The position numbers and the translations under genes are program-made. Under the pieces are notes generated by a model. The model was not told where the DNA came from and searched no databases. It saw nothing but the letters and a program-made list of their open reading frames with translations. Below, piece after piece: positions 1-7,432 of a stretch of DNA of 64,000 nt. Source of the DNA: JBBDXS01 sp040902195 (GTDB lineage Bacteria; Chloroflexota; Dehalococcoidia; DSTF01; RBG-16-68-14); contig JBBDXS010000018.1 of the NCBI GenBank assembly GCA_040902195.1, positions 4,330 through 68,329 on the forward strand. The letters are read 5' to 3'. Numbering within the stretch: the stretch's first letter is position 1; every line of letters begins with the position of its first letter.

Positions 1-294
1 GCACCAACCGCACCAGCTATCCGCATCCTGCCCGCGCAGGGCCGTAGAAACCACATGGAAGTTAGGGGGTTGTTCTTGTTCTCAAGCTAGTAGAAATAGA
101 ACTAACAACTTGCTGGTGGTTTCAAGCGCCCCGCCCCAGCAGGATCGCAAGTCCGGCCACTCCTGCTCGCTTCCAAGGGACATTGTTGTGCATGAGCCGC
201 CCTTCGTACCGCCGCCTCGACGGTGCGAGAAGTATACGCGATGCTGCGCCCCGAGGCGCAAGGGCGCATCAGTCCCGCTGCGCGTGGAGCGTAC
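1..294. other. No gene seen (window edge)
   Basis: No open frame here has a ribosome site or recognisable protein sequence. The stretch lies downstream of the minus-strand PAQR gene. I see no tRNA, terminator hairpin or palindromic repeat. Confidence 0.5.
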
Positions 295-963
295 TTAGAC
301 GATATAGACGAGGATCGCCGCGTAGTGGACGGCGCTGCCCGCCACGACCAGCGCGTGGAAGATCTCGTGGTAGCCGAAGATGCGCGGCCACGGATTCGGC
401 CGGCCGGCGGCGTAAATGATGCCGCCGGCCGTGTAGAGCGCGCCGCCGATCATGAGCATCAACAGCGGCCCACCGGCATAGTGCGCGAGCACCTCCGAGA
501 CGGCAACGACGCCGACCCAGCCGAGACCGACGTAGAGCGCAACGCTCAGCCACTTCGGCGATTCAGGCCAGGCAATCTTGAGCAGGGTCCCCGTGCCCGC
601 CAGGCTCCACACCACGGCGAGAATCGGGATGCCCCAGGCCAGGCTGACATCGAGGCAGAACGGCGTGTACGTGCCGGCGATGAGCACGAAGATCATCGCG
701 TGGTCGACGCGCTTGGCGGTGCGTCGCAGGCTCGTGTTCCAGGCGATGCGGTGGTATGTCGTACTGCTCATGTAGAGCAGGATCAGGCTCGTAGCGAAGA
801 CCGCGCCGCCGACGTACTCAGCGGGCGAATCGGCCTGTAGCAGCAGCCACACCGCGCCCGCAATCGCGGCCACGAGCGCGCCCACATGCAAAAAGCCGCG
901 CAACGCCGGACGCATCTCGATTGAGGCAGACTCCGAGTGCACGGCGGACTCGAACGTGGACAT
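295..963 (-). CDS. Hemolysin III / PAQR-family membrane protein
   Basis: Polytopic membrane protein of the hemolysin III (YqfA/PAQR) family, 222 aa from the ATG at 963. That ATG follows an AAGGAG box; a GTG 21 bases upstream (984) is the alternative start. Family marks are visible: an S-x3-YH element near residue 75, an HAMIFVLIAGTYTPF segment in the middle and a C-terminal GYHEIFHALV followed by VHY. These His/Asp/Ser residues form the metal site in PAQR proteins. About seven hydrophobic segments are seen. The cellular role in bacteria is not settled; membrane homeostasis is suggested for relatives, and the haemolysin name is historical. It stands alone, facing the plus-strand gene that begins at 1193. 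Confidence 0.88.
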   Translation of the reverse strand: MSTFESAVHSESASIEMRPALRGFLHVGALVAAIAGAVWLLLQADSPAEYVGGAVFATSLILLYMSSTTYHRIAWNTSLRRTAKRVDHAMIFVLIAGTYTPFCLDVSLAWGIPILAVVWSLAGTGTLLKIAWPESPKWLSVALYVGLGWVGVVAVSEVLAHYAGGPLLMLMIGGALYTAGGIIYAAGRPNPWPRIFGYHEIFHALVVAGSAVHYAAILVYIV

Positions 964-1154
964 CGTCTCCTTCGAAGCTACCACCGCTTTAGAGGCCTGT
1001 CAATCGGCAAAACGGCGTACCAACGCCGATTTGCCCAGCCTCAGAGTCTGTCATCCGGAGCCGCGTGGGGCGGGGAGCGCCGGTGGGCCGGGAACCAAGA
1101 CCCCGTCGATTCGAATCAAATACCGTGGCGAGGTTGCAACTCTGGAGGCGACCC

Positions 1155-1180
1155 CGTGTTAGACTTCGGGCGGCCTGGGA
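1155..1180 (+). promoter_or_regulatory. Promoter block shared with 3633-3658
   Basis: An extended -10 (TG then TTAGACT) is followed by TCGGGCGGCCTGGG. The same 26 bases recur with about two differences at 3633-3658, upstream of a lipoprotein gene. Here it sits just before the GGGAGGTGG ribosome site of the gene at 1193. Confidence 0.5.
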
Positions 1181-1192
1181 GGGAGGTGGCCG

Positions 1193-1975
1193 TTGGCGTA
1201 CTGTCGCAACTGTGGCCTAGCGATCAGCGATACGGATCAGTTCTGCAGTGGCTGCGGTCAGGTGCAGACAACCGCGCCGAGCAGCGCGCCACCCGCCCGC
1301 GCCGGATTCGACGACGTGCCGAAGTGGTTCGGCTGGGTATCGCTCCCCGTCGGCGTTCTCACCAGCGCCATAGGACTTGGACTCTACTCCTGGTGGGGAT
1401 ACCGCCGTGGTCGACGCGACGGAGTTGGCAGGCAGTCGACTGTGGAGCCGTACGCCAACCTCGGCTGGCGGATCGTCGGCTGGGGCCTCGTAGCGCTCAT
1501 TCCCTTTGCAGGATGGTACGCGGTCGTCCACGTTCCCACGTTGTGCTACAAGCACGGCCTGCGCGTCGGCGCTAAGACGGGTAACGCTCCATCTGCTTTC
1601 ACGTCGCTGCCGGCATTCGGTGCGGCCCTGGCTGTTCCCGTGGCCGCAGTCCTGGCAACCGCAATCACCATTGGCGTCGTGATCGGATTCCCGGACGAGG
1701 CCTCCCCGCGCCGTGATCCACCCAGCCGGTCGTTGCCGGTGGACACTGGCCCACGGCTCACCGGCGGTGAAGCCGCTGCCAAGGGCGAGGCCTACCTGCG
1801 ACGAGAGCTATCGGAGAGGGGCACCACCGGCATCTCTCTCGCGTGCGACGCGGAGGACTTCAACACCGGCACAGAGGACTGGATCGTGCTGTGCGTGCTT
1901 GCTGGCCCCGCGAGGGCTGCGGATGTTCGCCTACGCGTTGATGATGCGACGGGCCTGGTGACATTGATCCAGTAG
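1193..1975 (+). CDS. Zinc-ribbon membrane protein of unknown function
   Basis: 260 aa from a TTG start with a strong GGGAGGTGG ribosome site. The N-terminus is a short zinc ribbon (CRNCG and CSGCG, residues 4-22) of the kind found at the start of many uncharacterised bacterial membrane proteins. Three hydrophobic segments follow (about residues 45-65, 88-110 and 140-168). The C-terminal ~80 residues are soluble and may lie outside; they contain a single Cys pair (ACDAED, VLCVL). No enzymatic motif is seen. It is monocistronic, preceded by its own promoter block, and ends against the convergent gene at 1976. The function is unknown. Confidence 0.8.
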   Translation: MAYCRNCGLAISDTDQFCSGCGQVQTTAPSSAPPARAGFDDVPKWFGWVSLPVGVLTSAIGLGLYSWWGYRRGRRDGVGRQSTVEPYANLGWRIVGWGLVALIPFAGWYAVVHVPTLCYKHGLRVGAKTGNAPSAFTSLPAFGAALAVPVAAVLATAITIGVVIGFPDEASPRRDPPSRSLPVDTGPRLTGGEAAAKGEAYLRRELSERGTTGISLACDAEDFNTGTEDWIVLCVLAGPARAADVRLRVDDATGLVTLIQ

Positions 1976-2188
1976 CTAGCCCTGCTGCGGTCGCCGGAAG
2001 ATCAACGTCAGCACGGGCTGATCGCCAAGCGTCCAGAGATCGTGCGATACCAACTCCCAATCCTCTCCTTGCAGCAGCTTCCGCGCGGCATGTACGTACT
2101 CGCCCAGGTTCCCCAGGTCGGATAGCTCCGATCCCTGCGTCAGCTTCACCGGCGTCGCCGACGCTGCGTACTCCCAATCCTGCATCAT
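1976..2188 (-). CDS. Small hypothetical protein (70 aa)
   Basis: A 70-residue soluble protein starting at an ATGATG pair with an excellent AAGGAGG site 5 bases upstream. The pattern of an N-terminal aromatic stretch (DWEYA), a central helix and a final beta strand ending in RRP resembles DUF4177-type small proteins, but this is only a resemblance. It follows the stop of a decayed ORF (2213-2361, same strand) by 24 bases, so it probably belonged to that transcription unit, possibly the prophage late region. Confidence 0.7.
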   Translation of the reverse strand: MMQDWEYAASATPVKLTQGSELSDLGNLGEYVHAARKLLQGEDWELVSHDLWTLGDQPVLTLIFRRPQQG

Positions 2189-2212
2189 TGCCTCCTTCTC
2201 GATGGTCTCGCC

Positions 2213-2361
2213 CTAGCTTACCACCCGATCCGGCCCGTTCGCGCTCGCTGCCTCCTCGCTGACGCCCGCCGCCATCCGCTCCTGTTCGTCCAGCCAGCGC
2301 GCGAACTCCGCGTCCGGATCGGCCACGCCCAGCGCGTCGGCAGCGGGGCGGGCTATATAGA
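2213..2361 (-). pseudogene. C-terminal gene fragment, possibly phage portal
   Basis: Minus-strand frame without a start codon. It reads about 49 codons of protein-like sequence (ARPAADALGVADPDAEFARW, then an acidic helix) to a TAG at 2213. Beyond 2361 the frame turns into Arg-rich non-protein sequence. The phrase resembles the C-terminus of SPP1/Gp6-type portal proteins, and the N-terminus of such a portal lies on the same strand at 5410-5820. It may be the other end of that gene, with the middle lost and about 3 kb of plus-strand genes in between. The portal assignment is inference; that the frame is coding-like is seen directly. Confidence 0.45.
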
Positions 2362-3593
2362 TGATCGGCCTGGCGGCCCTCTCTGACCGGCGGGGCCGGT
2401 GTATCCGTCGGCCCGCATGCTATCGTGCGATCCGTAGACAGCGGAGGCGTGCAACGGGAACCACAATTCAGTCCTTGCTGGCAAAAGGTATTGACTCGGA
2501 CATTGCGCGACGAGTGCAAGAGGCTGGATTCACGCTCGCGCGGCTGAAGCTTCTCACCCGTCCACAACTGCTGAAGCTAGGCCTAAGTCCGCGTGACGTA
2601 CAAGCGATCCGCAAGGGAGCCCGTCCCCCAATTCCGTCCGATACTCTCCAACGCATCCTCTATGAATCTCGTCGGACTTGCTGCGCGTGTCGCGAACGCG
2701 GGGTATCCTATGTAGTTCATCACATACGCTCGTGGGCGGAATCTCATTCTCATGACGAAGCGAATCTCGTGCTTCTCTGTCTACCGTGCCACGACCAGGC
2801 TCATGCAAATCATGCCTTGTCGCAGAACCTGACCTCTGGACAACTCTTGCGCCACAAGGCAACCTGGCTCAAAGAAGTCGCGAAGGTCGATCATGATCGA
2901 GCACTCGGCCTTCTTCGTACTGATAGGGCGCAATGGGACTACATCAACGTGAGGAGGGTAATCGAGCTTCTGGCAAGCGCCGGAGTCTCCACTTCTTCTG
3001 GCCAACACTTCAAGACGCTGGTAAAAACGGGCGAAGTGAAGAAGGATGGTCTACCGACACTTTGTCGTCGCCAAGCTGGGCGTTACCGGCTTGAAGGTAT
3101 CGAGACAATCAGGCTCTACCTCTACCTCAAGTCGCTTCTCGAGTTAGCGACTGAGAACCACCTAGTTCTCCTCTTAGACCCAGACGCCACCCGCAGTGAG
3201 ATTGAGGCGTCGGCAAGGCCAGGCGCTATCTTAGCTGTGCAAGGGGCTTTTGACTTCAAGCGGTTGGACACCACAATCAGCGGCCCGGGGCAGATGCGCC
3301 GAGGAAGGCGAACGTGGGGCGGCGTTAGCTTCGAGTTCGTGTTCGATGCGTACGAGCGCACCTCGGCATCCGCAGCCGAACACACTATGGGACACCGAGT
3401 CGCCACGGCGTTGCTGATCGTTCGTTCGACCGAGTCTCGGGGCAAGGCTCTATCGATCCAGTGTACTTGCCTGGCCATCGGCGTCGGATTCGACAGAGTC
3501 GTGCGGAAGGTACGTCCATCGTTTGCCGCTATGCTCGCGAAGAAGCAGGGTGAAGAAGATTGGGACGAAGACGAGTTCTCAGATCGCGACTAA
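2361..3593 (+). CDS. HNH endonuclease domain protein
   Basis: Open frame of 410 codons. The first ~38 residues are Arg-rich and probably untranslated; a TTG at 2475 is the first reasonable start. From there a 45-residue helical segment (LLAKGIDSDIARRVQEAGFT then a QLLKLGL repeat) looks like a helix-hairpin-helix DNA-binding domain. An HNH nuclease follows: CxxC at about 107-110, HHI at about 118-120, then an NLVLLCLPCH motif with a further His. The remaining ~230 residues are unrecognised. A -10-like TATCGT lies near 2421 and a GGAGG at 2443, which would fit a start near 2454, but only ACG is in frame there. Codon use is less GC-rich than in the core genes, suggesting transfer. Possible role: homing or defence nuclease. 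Confidence 0.75.
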   Translation: MIGLAALSDRRGRCIRRPACYRAIRRQRRRATGTTIQSLLAKGIDSDIARRVQEAGFTLARLKLLTRPQLLKLGLSPRDVQAIRKGARPPIPSDTLQRILYESRRTCCACRERGVSYVVHHIRSWAESHSHDEANLVLLCLPCHDQAHANHALSQNLTSGQLLRHKATWLKEVAKVDHDRALGLLRTDRAQWDYINVRRVIELLASAGVSTSSGQHFKTLVKTGEVKKDGLPTLCRRQAGRYRLEGIETIRLYLYLKSLLELATENHLVLLLDPDATRSEIEASARPGAILAVQGAFDFKRLDTTISGPGQMRRGRRTWGGVSFEFVFDAYERTSASAAEHTMGHRVATALLIVRSTESRGKALSIQCTCLAIGVGFDRVVRKVRPSFAAMLAKKQGEEDWDEDEFSDRD

Positions 3594-3632
3594 GCCACCG
3601 CCGCCTGCTTCCATCGGCGCGGCGGCCCGCCG

Positions 3633-3658
3633 CGTGCTAGACTTCGGGCGGCCTGGGG
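3633..3658 (+). promoter_or_regulatory. Promoter block, near-copy of 1155-1180
   Basis: GTGCTAGACT (extended -10) is followed by TCGGGCGGCCTGGG, almost identical to the block before the zinc-ribbon gene. It drives the lipoprotein gene starting at 3712. Confidence 0.5.
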
Positions 3659-3711
3659 ACGGCAAGAACACCGCCACCACGACCATCGCCTTCAAAGAGG
3701 GAGGAGGAATC

Positions 3712-4422
3712 ATGCGTCGTTGGTTTGCGCTCATCGCACTAGCAGGGATCATGCTCGCGGTTGGGGTCGGATGCACGGACGACAGCGGCGGTAGCAACGA
3801 AGGTACCGCCACTATCGAAGAGCAGAAGGCTACCAACACGCAGCCCCCGCCAGAGCCAACGGATACCCCAGCGTCCTCCGTGACCTACACTCTTGACTTG
3901 AATGCCTCTCCTGCAGGTGACGCGCGGATTGACGTGATCGGAACAACCAATCTGCCGGACGGTGCTCTCCTGCGTGTCTCCGCTTCTCGGGCCAACCGTT
4001 GGCAAGGTGAGGACGACATTCGCGCGGCGAGTCTTGCTGACAACAGCGTGACAGTGACTAATGGTCAGTTCTCAACATCCCTGCAGCTCGACGAGTCTGA
4101 CCTACTCGTCCTGGTAGGAGACATCGACGTGCTTGATGTCCTATCGGACAGCGTGACCGTCTGCGCTGAGTTTCAGACCGGCGAAGATTTCGATGGGCAG
4201 CAGCGGCAGCCAGAGCCTTCGGTAGTCGCAGCTGTGGGCCCCTTCGGTGAGGGACTCGCGAATAGTCCCCTGGTGAAGGTGTTCGGGAGCGCTACCGCCA
4301 ACCCCTCAAATTGGCTGGAGGTCGAAACGAGTGTCGGCCTGGAGCCACCGCTAGTGGACGAAATAACCGCTCTTCAAGCGCGGGCACCGACCGTCGGTAC
4401 CCTACGGGGCTTCTGTCTCTAG
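3712..4422 (+). CDS. Predicted lipoprotein, unknown function
   Basis: 236 aa from the ATG at 3712, which has a GGAGGAGG site; the frame is open upstream but that part is not coding. A lipoprotein signal peptide (MRRWFALIALAG, lipobox VGVGC) is followed by a Ser/Gly/Thr-rich linker with a PPPEPTDTP stretch. A beta-rich domain comes next, opening with YTLDLNASPAGDARIDVIGT. The layout of signal, low-complexity linker and small surface domain matches the next gene, whose first 60 residues look similar (TATVEEQ, PEPTDT), so the two are probably diverged duplicates. The ligand is unknown. Likely anchored on the outer face of the membrane. Confidence 0.8.
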   Translation: MRRWFALIALAGIMLAVGVGCTDDSGGSNEGTATIEEQKATNTQPPPEPTDTPASSVTYTLDLNASPAGDARIDVIGTTNLPDGALLRVSASRANRWQGEDDIRAASLADNSVTVTNGQFSTSLQLDESDLLVLVGDIDVLDVLSDSVTVCAEFQTGEDFDGQQRQPEPSVVAAVGPFGEGLANSPLVKVFGSATANPSNWLEVETSVGLEPPLVDEITALQARAPTVGTLRGFCL

Positions 4423-4522
4423 GAAGCCGCGCTCCCTAATTGTGCGGAGTTTGCTTCCGCCTGGGCAAGGGCCGCGTGCTATGATCTCCGAGGCGTCACC
4501 TTCGCGGAAGGAGGGCCGCACC

Positions 4523-5068
4523 ATGCGACGAATCGCGTTCATCACACTCGCAGCTATCGTGCTCGCGGTCGCCGGAGCCGCGTGCAGCGATAACAACAGC
4601 GGCGGCACCAAGCCGACCGCCACGGCCACGGTCGAGGAGCAGGAGGCGACGAGCACTCAGGAATCACCTGAGCCGACCGATACCCAACTACCGCCGCCAT
4701 CCGCCGAGGCGCTGCAGTCGGTGGTAGCAACATCCCTCAGTCTGAACTCGTCCGATGTCCTCTCTGTCATTTCTCAGCGGCTTAGCCAGGATCAGCGAAA
4801 CAGCCTGTTCATCGGCCTAGGCAGTCCGAATCTCACGGCATCAACCGGACAGGCAAGCGCGGCTGCCTACGGTCAGCCAGAACGCGTGTCGGACGGTTGG
4901 CAACTAGGATACGTCCTCGCCTTCGACGGACGAAATATTGGCTACGCTGAAGCCACTCTGAGTGAAGAGCAGGACGGGTGGAAAATCGTCAGCACCTGCC
5001 GTTGGGACACCGTGACCAGTACGCCGGTGCGACCGAAGCCCAATCCTGATCGGTGTTGGCCCCAGTAG
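4523..5068 (+). CDS. Predicted lipoprotein, unknown function
   Basis: 181 aa starting at 4523 behind a GGAAGGAGG site. Signal peptide MRRIAFITLAAIV ends in the lipobox AGAAC. A Thr/Pro linker like that of the preceding lipoprotein follows. The mature domain (residues ~65-181) has a TxTGQASAAAYG turn and a DGWKIVSTC strand, which gives the feel of a small NTF2/DUF-type fold, but I cannot name it. A TGCTATGAT extended -10 lies at about 4477. The next gene starts 13 bases after the stop and its ribosome site overlaps the stop codon, so the two are co-transcribed. Confidence 0.8.
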   Translation: MRRIAFITLAAIVLAVAGAACSDNNSGGTKPTATATVEEQEATSTQESPEPTDTQLPPPSAEALQSVVATSLSLNSSDVLSVISQRLSQDQRNSLFIGLGSPNLTASTGQASAAAYGQPERVSDGWQLGYVLAFDGRNIGYAEATLSEEQDGWKIVSTCRWDTVTSTPVRPKPNPDRCWPQ

Positions 5069-5081
5069 GAGGTCGTCTCTG

Positions 5082-5468
5082 GTGACAGACACAGGAGCCT
5101 TGTACTCCCAACAACTGGAGAAGGAAATCCGGCGATACGAACGAGAACTTGGCGACCAAGATGAGGGCGTGGCCTATGTGATCCTGAGTGGTGGCCGTTG
5201 CATCGCCGCGTCATTGTTCTACGCCTATCCCGAATCAAATATGTTGATCGTCGACGGGTTCGACGACCAAGGTTCGGAGGTAATGGCATTGCTACCTCTT
5301 CTCGACGCTCAGGTCGTTCTGACCAAACGTGCGAAGCCTGACCCGGAGCAGAAGCGTGGCCCCATCGGTTTCAAGACAGGTCGTCGCCCAGCCACCAGAC
5401 GAACAGCCCCTATACGTCCGGCGACGACACGCGCACGCGCCGCTCTATCGGGTCCCAGGTCACCTTGA
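5082..5468 (+). CDS. Hypothetical protein with altered C-terminus
   Basis: GTG start with an AGGAGG site that overlaps the stop of the previous gene. Residues 1-85 look like a small alpha/beta domain: a charged helix, then YVILSGGRCIAASLFY, then IVDGFDD. From about residue 95 the sequence turns into Arg/Ala/Pro-rich translation antisense to the portal fragment at 5410-5820. The natural C-terminus has probably been replaced where this plus-strand block meets phage DNA. Function unknown. Confidence 0.55.
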   Translation: MTDTGALYSQQLEKEIRRYERELGDQDEGVAYVILSGGRCIAASLFYAYPESNMLIVDGFDDQGSEVMALLPLLDAQVVLTKRAKPDPEQKRGPIGFKTGRRPATRRTAPIRPATTRARAALSGPRSP

Positions 5469-5820
5469 ACGCGGCGTCGCCCAGCACCCCCGCGTCGATC
5501 TCCGTATCGAAGTCGAGCTGCGCCAGGCTGCTCTGGTCGTACACCTCCGCGATCGCGCGCTCGCAACGGCGGGCGCGCTCCTCCTCCTCCGGCGACCCGT
5601 CCGCGGCATCGACCACGGTGCGCATGCCGGACATGAGGTACGACGCTGTCTTCTCGATGAACGCCTTCGCGTAGTTGAAAACGAGGCGCCGGTCCCGGCG
5701 GCGCAGCGGGCGCGGCCACTGGTCGCCCTGGTAGAACGAGAGCAGCTCCGCGTAGCCGCGCCTGCGTCCGAGGTCCAATCTGGTCAGTTGCTGCGGGATC
5801 GTGAGCGCGTCGCGTGCCAT
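5410..5820 (-). pseudogene. Truncated phage portal protein (N-terminal part)
   Basis: 136 codons from an ATG at 5820 with a perfect GGAGG site. The sequence is a good match in style to the SPP1 Gp6-type portal N-terminus: a YAELLSFYQGDQWP segment near residue 20, LVFNYAKAFIEKTASYLMSG near 55 and AFKVTWDPIERRVRV near 125. Portals form the dodecameric DNA gate of the capsid and are usually 400-500 aa, so only about a quarter remains. The frame stops at 5410. Strand and order relative to terminase (7952-9379) match a phage packaging region. Confidence 0.75.
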
Positions 5821-5903
5821 CGTAGCCACCTCCGTGATCGAGTTCGTCCCGCCACGCTACCGCCGGCTCGATCCAGCGCCAAGCGCCCGGTGGCACTTGT
5901 CGG

Positions 5904-5909
5904 TAGACT
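5904..5909 (+). promoter_or_regulatory. -10 element TAGACT
   Basis: TAGACT lies 29 bases before the ATG of the Rdx selenoprotein gene, followed by a strong AGAGGAGG ribosome site. No convincing -35 is visible. Confidence 0.4.
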
Positions 5910-5938
5910 AGGGGCAGCTACGAAAGAGGAGGTTCGCC

Positions 5939-6205
5939 ATGGTAGAAGCGTATCGCGGTAAGGTCAACATCGACATCACCTACTGCGTGATCTGAGGCTA
6001 TCTCCCCCTGGCCGCCTGGATGGCGACCGAGATCTGGCACGAGTTCGGCGCCGAAGCGCCCGTCACGCTGATCCCATCCGACAAGGGACGCCTCGAGGTG
6101 TTCGCGAACGGTAAGACGCTCTTCGATCGCAAGGCGGAGGGCGGCAAGTACCCGGACATGACGCGCGTCCGCGAGATCAAGCAGCAGATCGCGGACATGC
6201 TTTAG
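5939..6205 (+). CDS. Rdx (SelW-like) selenoprotein with in-frame UGA
   Basis: Read with UGA at 5993-5995 as selenocysteine, this is an 88-aa thioredoxin-fold Rdx-family protein. The active site reads YC-V-I-U at residues 15-19, the CxxU motif of SelW/SelT/SelH-type redox proteins. The rest matches the family: a beta strand (VNIDIT) before it, helix PLAAWMATEIWHEF after it, then a LEVFANGKTLFDRKAEGG hairpin and a final helix ending KQQIADML. The start has a textbook AGAGGAGG site; no comparable start exists downstream of the UGA, where the remaining frame lacks the active site. A hairpin at 6010-6028 could be the bacterial SECIS. The role is probably thiol redox. It would need selA/B/C/D elsewhere in the genome. 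The alternative, a nonsense-mutated pseudogene, is less likely because UGA falls exactly at the redox position. Confidence 0.82.
6010..6028 (+). promoter_or_regulatory. Candidate bacterial SECIS hairpin
   Basis: GGCCGCC, loop TGGAT, GGCGACC: a 7-bp stem with one C·A mismatch beginning 14 bases after the UGA. The apical loop lies about 21-25 bases downstream of UGA and has G at its second position, as bacterial SelB-binding elements require. Folding was done by eye. Confidence 0.5.
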
Positions 6206-6207
6206 AA

Positions 6208-6220
6208 GGGAACAAGGAAC
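6208..6220. repeat. Short AGGGAAC/AAGGAAC heptamer repeat
   Basis: Two adjacent 7-mers in phase just after the selenoprotein stop; same type as at 15653-15673. Confidence 0.4.
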
Positions 6221-6273
6221 TAGCACCTGGGAAATAGGAATTGATCGAGGTGCTTAATCGATGCTTCAACAAG

Positions 6274-6297
6274 GGGGCCTCCCGAATGGGAGGCCCC
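6274..6297. terminator. Bidirectional terminator hairpin
   Basis: Perfect 10-bp stem GGGGCCTCCC / GGGAGGCCCC with a GAAT loop, between the convergent selenoprotein and LPxTG genes. The T-tracts are weak on both sides. Confidence 0.7.
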
Positions 6298-6323
6298 TCT
6301 CGATGTTCCTCTGTCAGTACTGC

Positions 6324-7304
6324 TTAGCTGCGGCGCGCTACTCGAGCCGCGCCGGTGCTCACAACGGCCACTGCGCCCAGCACCGCCAGCGCGATCGCCA
6401 GGGGCGCGAACGGCGTGCCGTCCGTCGAGCTGTCGCTCATGCCCGTCTTGGGCAGCGTTGGCGTCGTCGAGGCGGCCCCGATGTTGCCGCAGGCCACGAC
6501 CGTCGAGTCGGTCTCGGATGCTGAGACGGCGATCGCGTGCGGCTCCGAGGTCAGCGTGTCGTAGTCGGCGCTGATGAAACTGAACGAGCCCTCGCCCATG
6601 ACAACCGCGAGGCGCGAGGCGACGGCGCCCAGTGTCGCGCAGGTGCCTTCGTACACGTTGGCGGGTTGCGAGCCCGTCGCCGCAAGCTCAACGCCTACGG
6701 CAGAGAGGTCCGGCGCACCGAACTCCGCGGCGTCAGCGACGAACGCGGTGCCCGCCTGCGTGCCGGACAGCTCCAGCTGGGTGAACCTGGCCGGCGCCTC
6801 TTCCTCGCCGCCTTCTGCCGTGTAGTCGAGGTATGTCTGCGTCTGGGCGTCCGACTCGTCGTAGGTAAAGTGCGACTCCGCAATCTTGCCATCGACGACC
6901 ACGAACGTGAAGGGCTGAATGTAGCGGTCCACGCCCGCCGCGACGGCGCCCACATCCGTTACTTCCGCCACGCCCGTCACGGTAGCGCCAGCCGCGGAGA
7001 TTTCGATGATCTCGACATGGAAGTCTGGGTCACTACTGGCATCCCCAAGGATGAAGCTAATGGCTGGATGGTCAACCGCGGCGAACGAACCGCCATCAAT
7101 GTCGGTAAAGATTGCGTCCTCAGCGAAGAGCGAAATTGCGGCTTCGCCCTGCCCGGCGTTGAGCGCTTCCGCGAACGCCGTGACGACAGACTCAGGGTCG
7201 AGGCCCTGCGCCTCCGTGCTCGGCCCGCTGAGCAGGCCGCCGAGCAAGGCTGTGATCGCTAGAAGAGATGCGACGATTGCGCTCCGTATGAGGGTCTTGA
7301 ACAT
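6324..7304 (-). CDS. Secreted LPxTG-anchored protein with SnoaL/NTF2-like domain
   Basis: 326 aa from the ATG at 7304 (AAAGGTGG upstream); the longer open frame adds only linker. A Sec signal peptide (MFKTLIRSAIVASLLAITAL, cleaved near STEAQ) leads into an NTF2/SnoaL-like domain at ~35-145, opening with VVTAFAEALNAGQGEAAISL. A second beta-rich domain follows at ~165-285. The C-terminus is a sortase sorting signal: LPKTG, a Ser/Thr spacer, a hydrophobic stretch and an ARRS tail. NTF2-like domains bind small hydrophobic ligands. No sortase is encoded in the window. It sits within the phage remnant block but has no phage character. Confidence 0.8.
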   Translation of the reverse strand: MFKTLIRSAIVASLLAITALLGGLLSGPSTEAQGLDPESVVTAFAEALNAGQGEAAISLFAEDAIFTDIDGGSFAAVDHPAISFILGDASSDPDFHVEIIEISAAGATVTGVAEVTDVGAVAAGVDRYIQPFTFVVVDGKIAESHFTYDESDAQTQTYLDYTAEGGEEEAPARFTQLELSGTQAGTAFVADAAEFGAPDLSAVGVELAATGSQPANVYEGTCATLGAVASRLAVVMGEGSFSFISADYDTLTSEPHAIAVSASETDSTVVACGNIGAASTTPTLPKTGMSDSSTDGTPFAPLAIALAVLGAVAVVSTGAARVARRS

Positions 7305-7432
7305 CCTGTCCACCTTTCTTTGCCGCCCCGATAGGGGGCCCGTGTGTTGCCCCAACGGTAGGGTTAACCTGGCTTATCGTCAAGTTCCCAGACTAGCGGC
7401 CCCCAGGAGTCCCATCAGAGGATCGAATTCGC

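Noticed and set aside
5993..6205. Rdx gene as a simple nonsense pseudogene
   Set aside because: UGA falls exactly at the redox Sec/Cys position, the rest of the frame is intact and a hairpin follows at the right distance.
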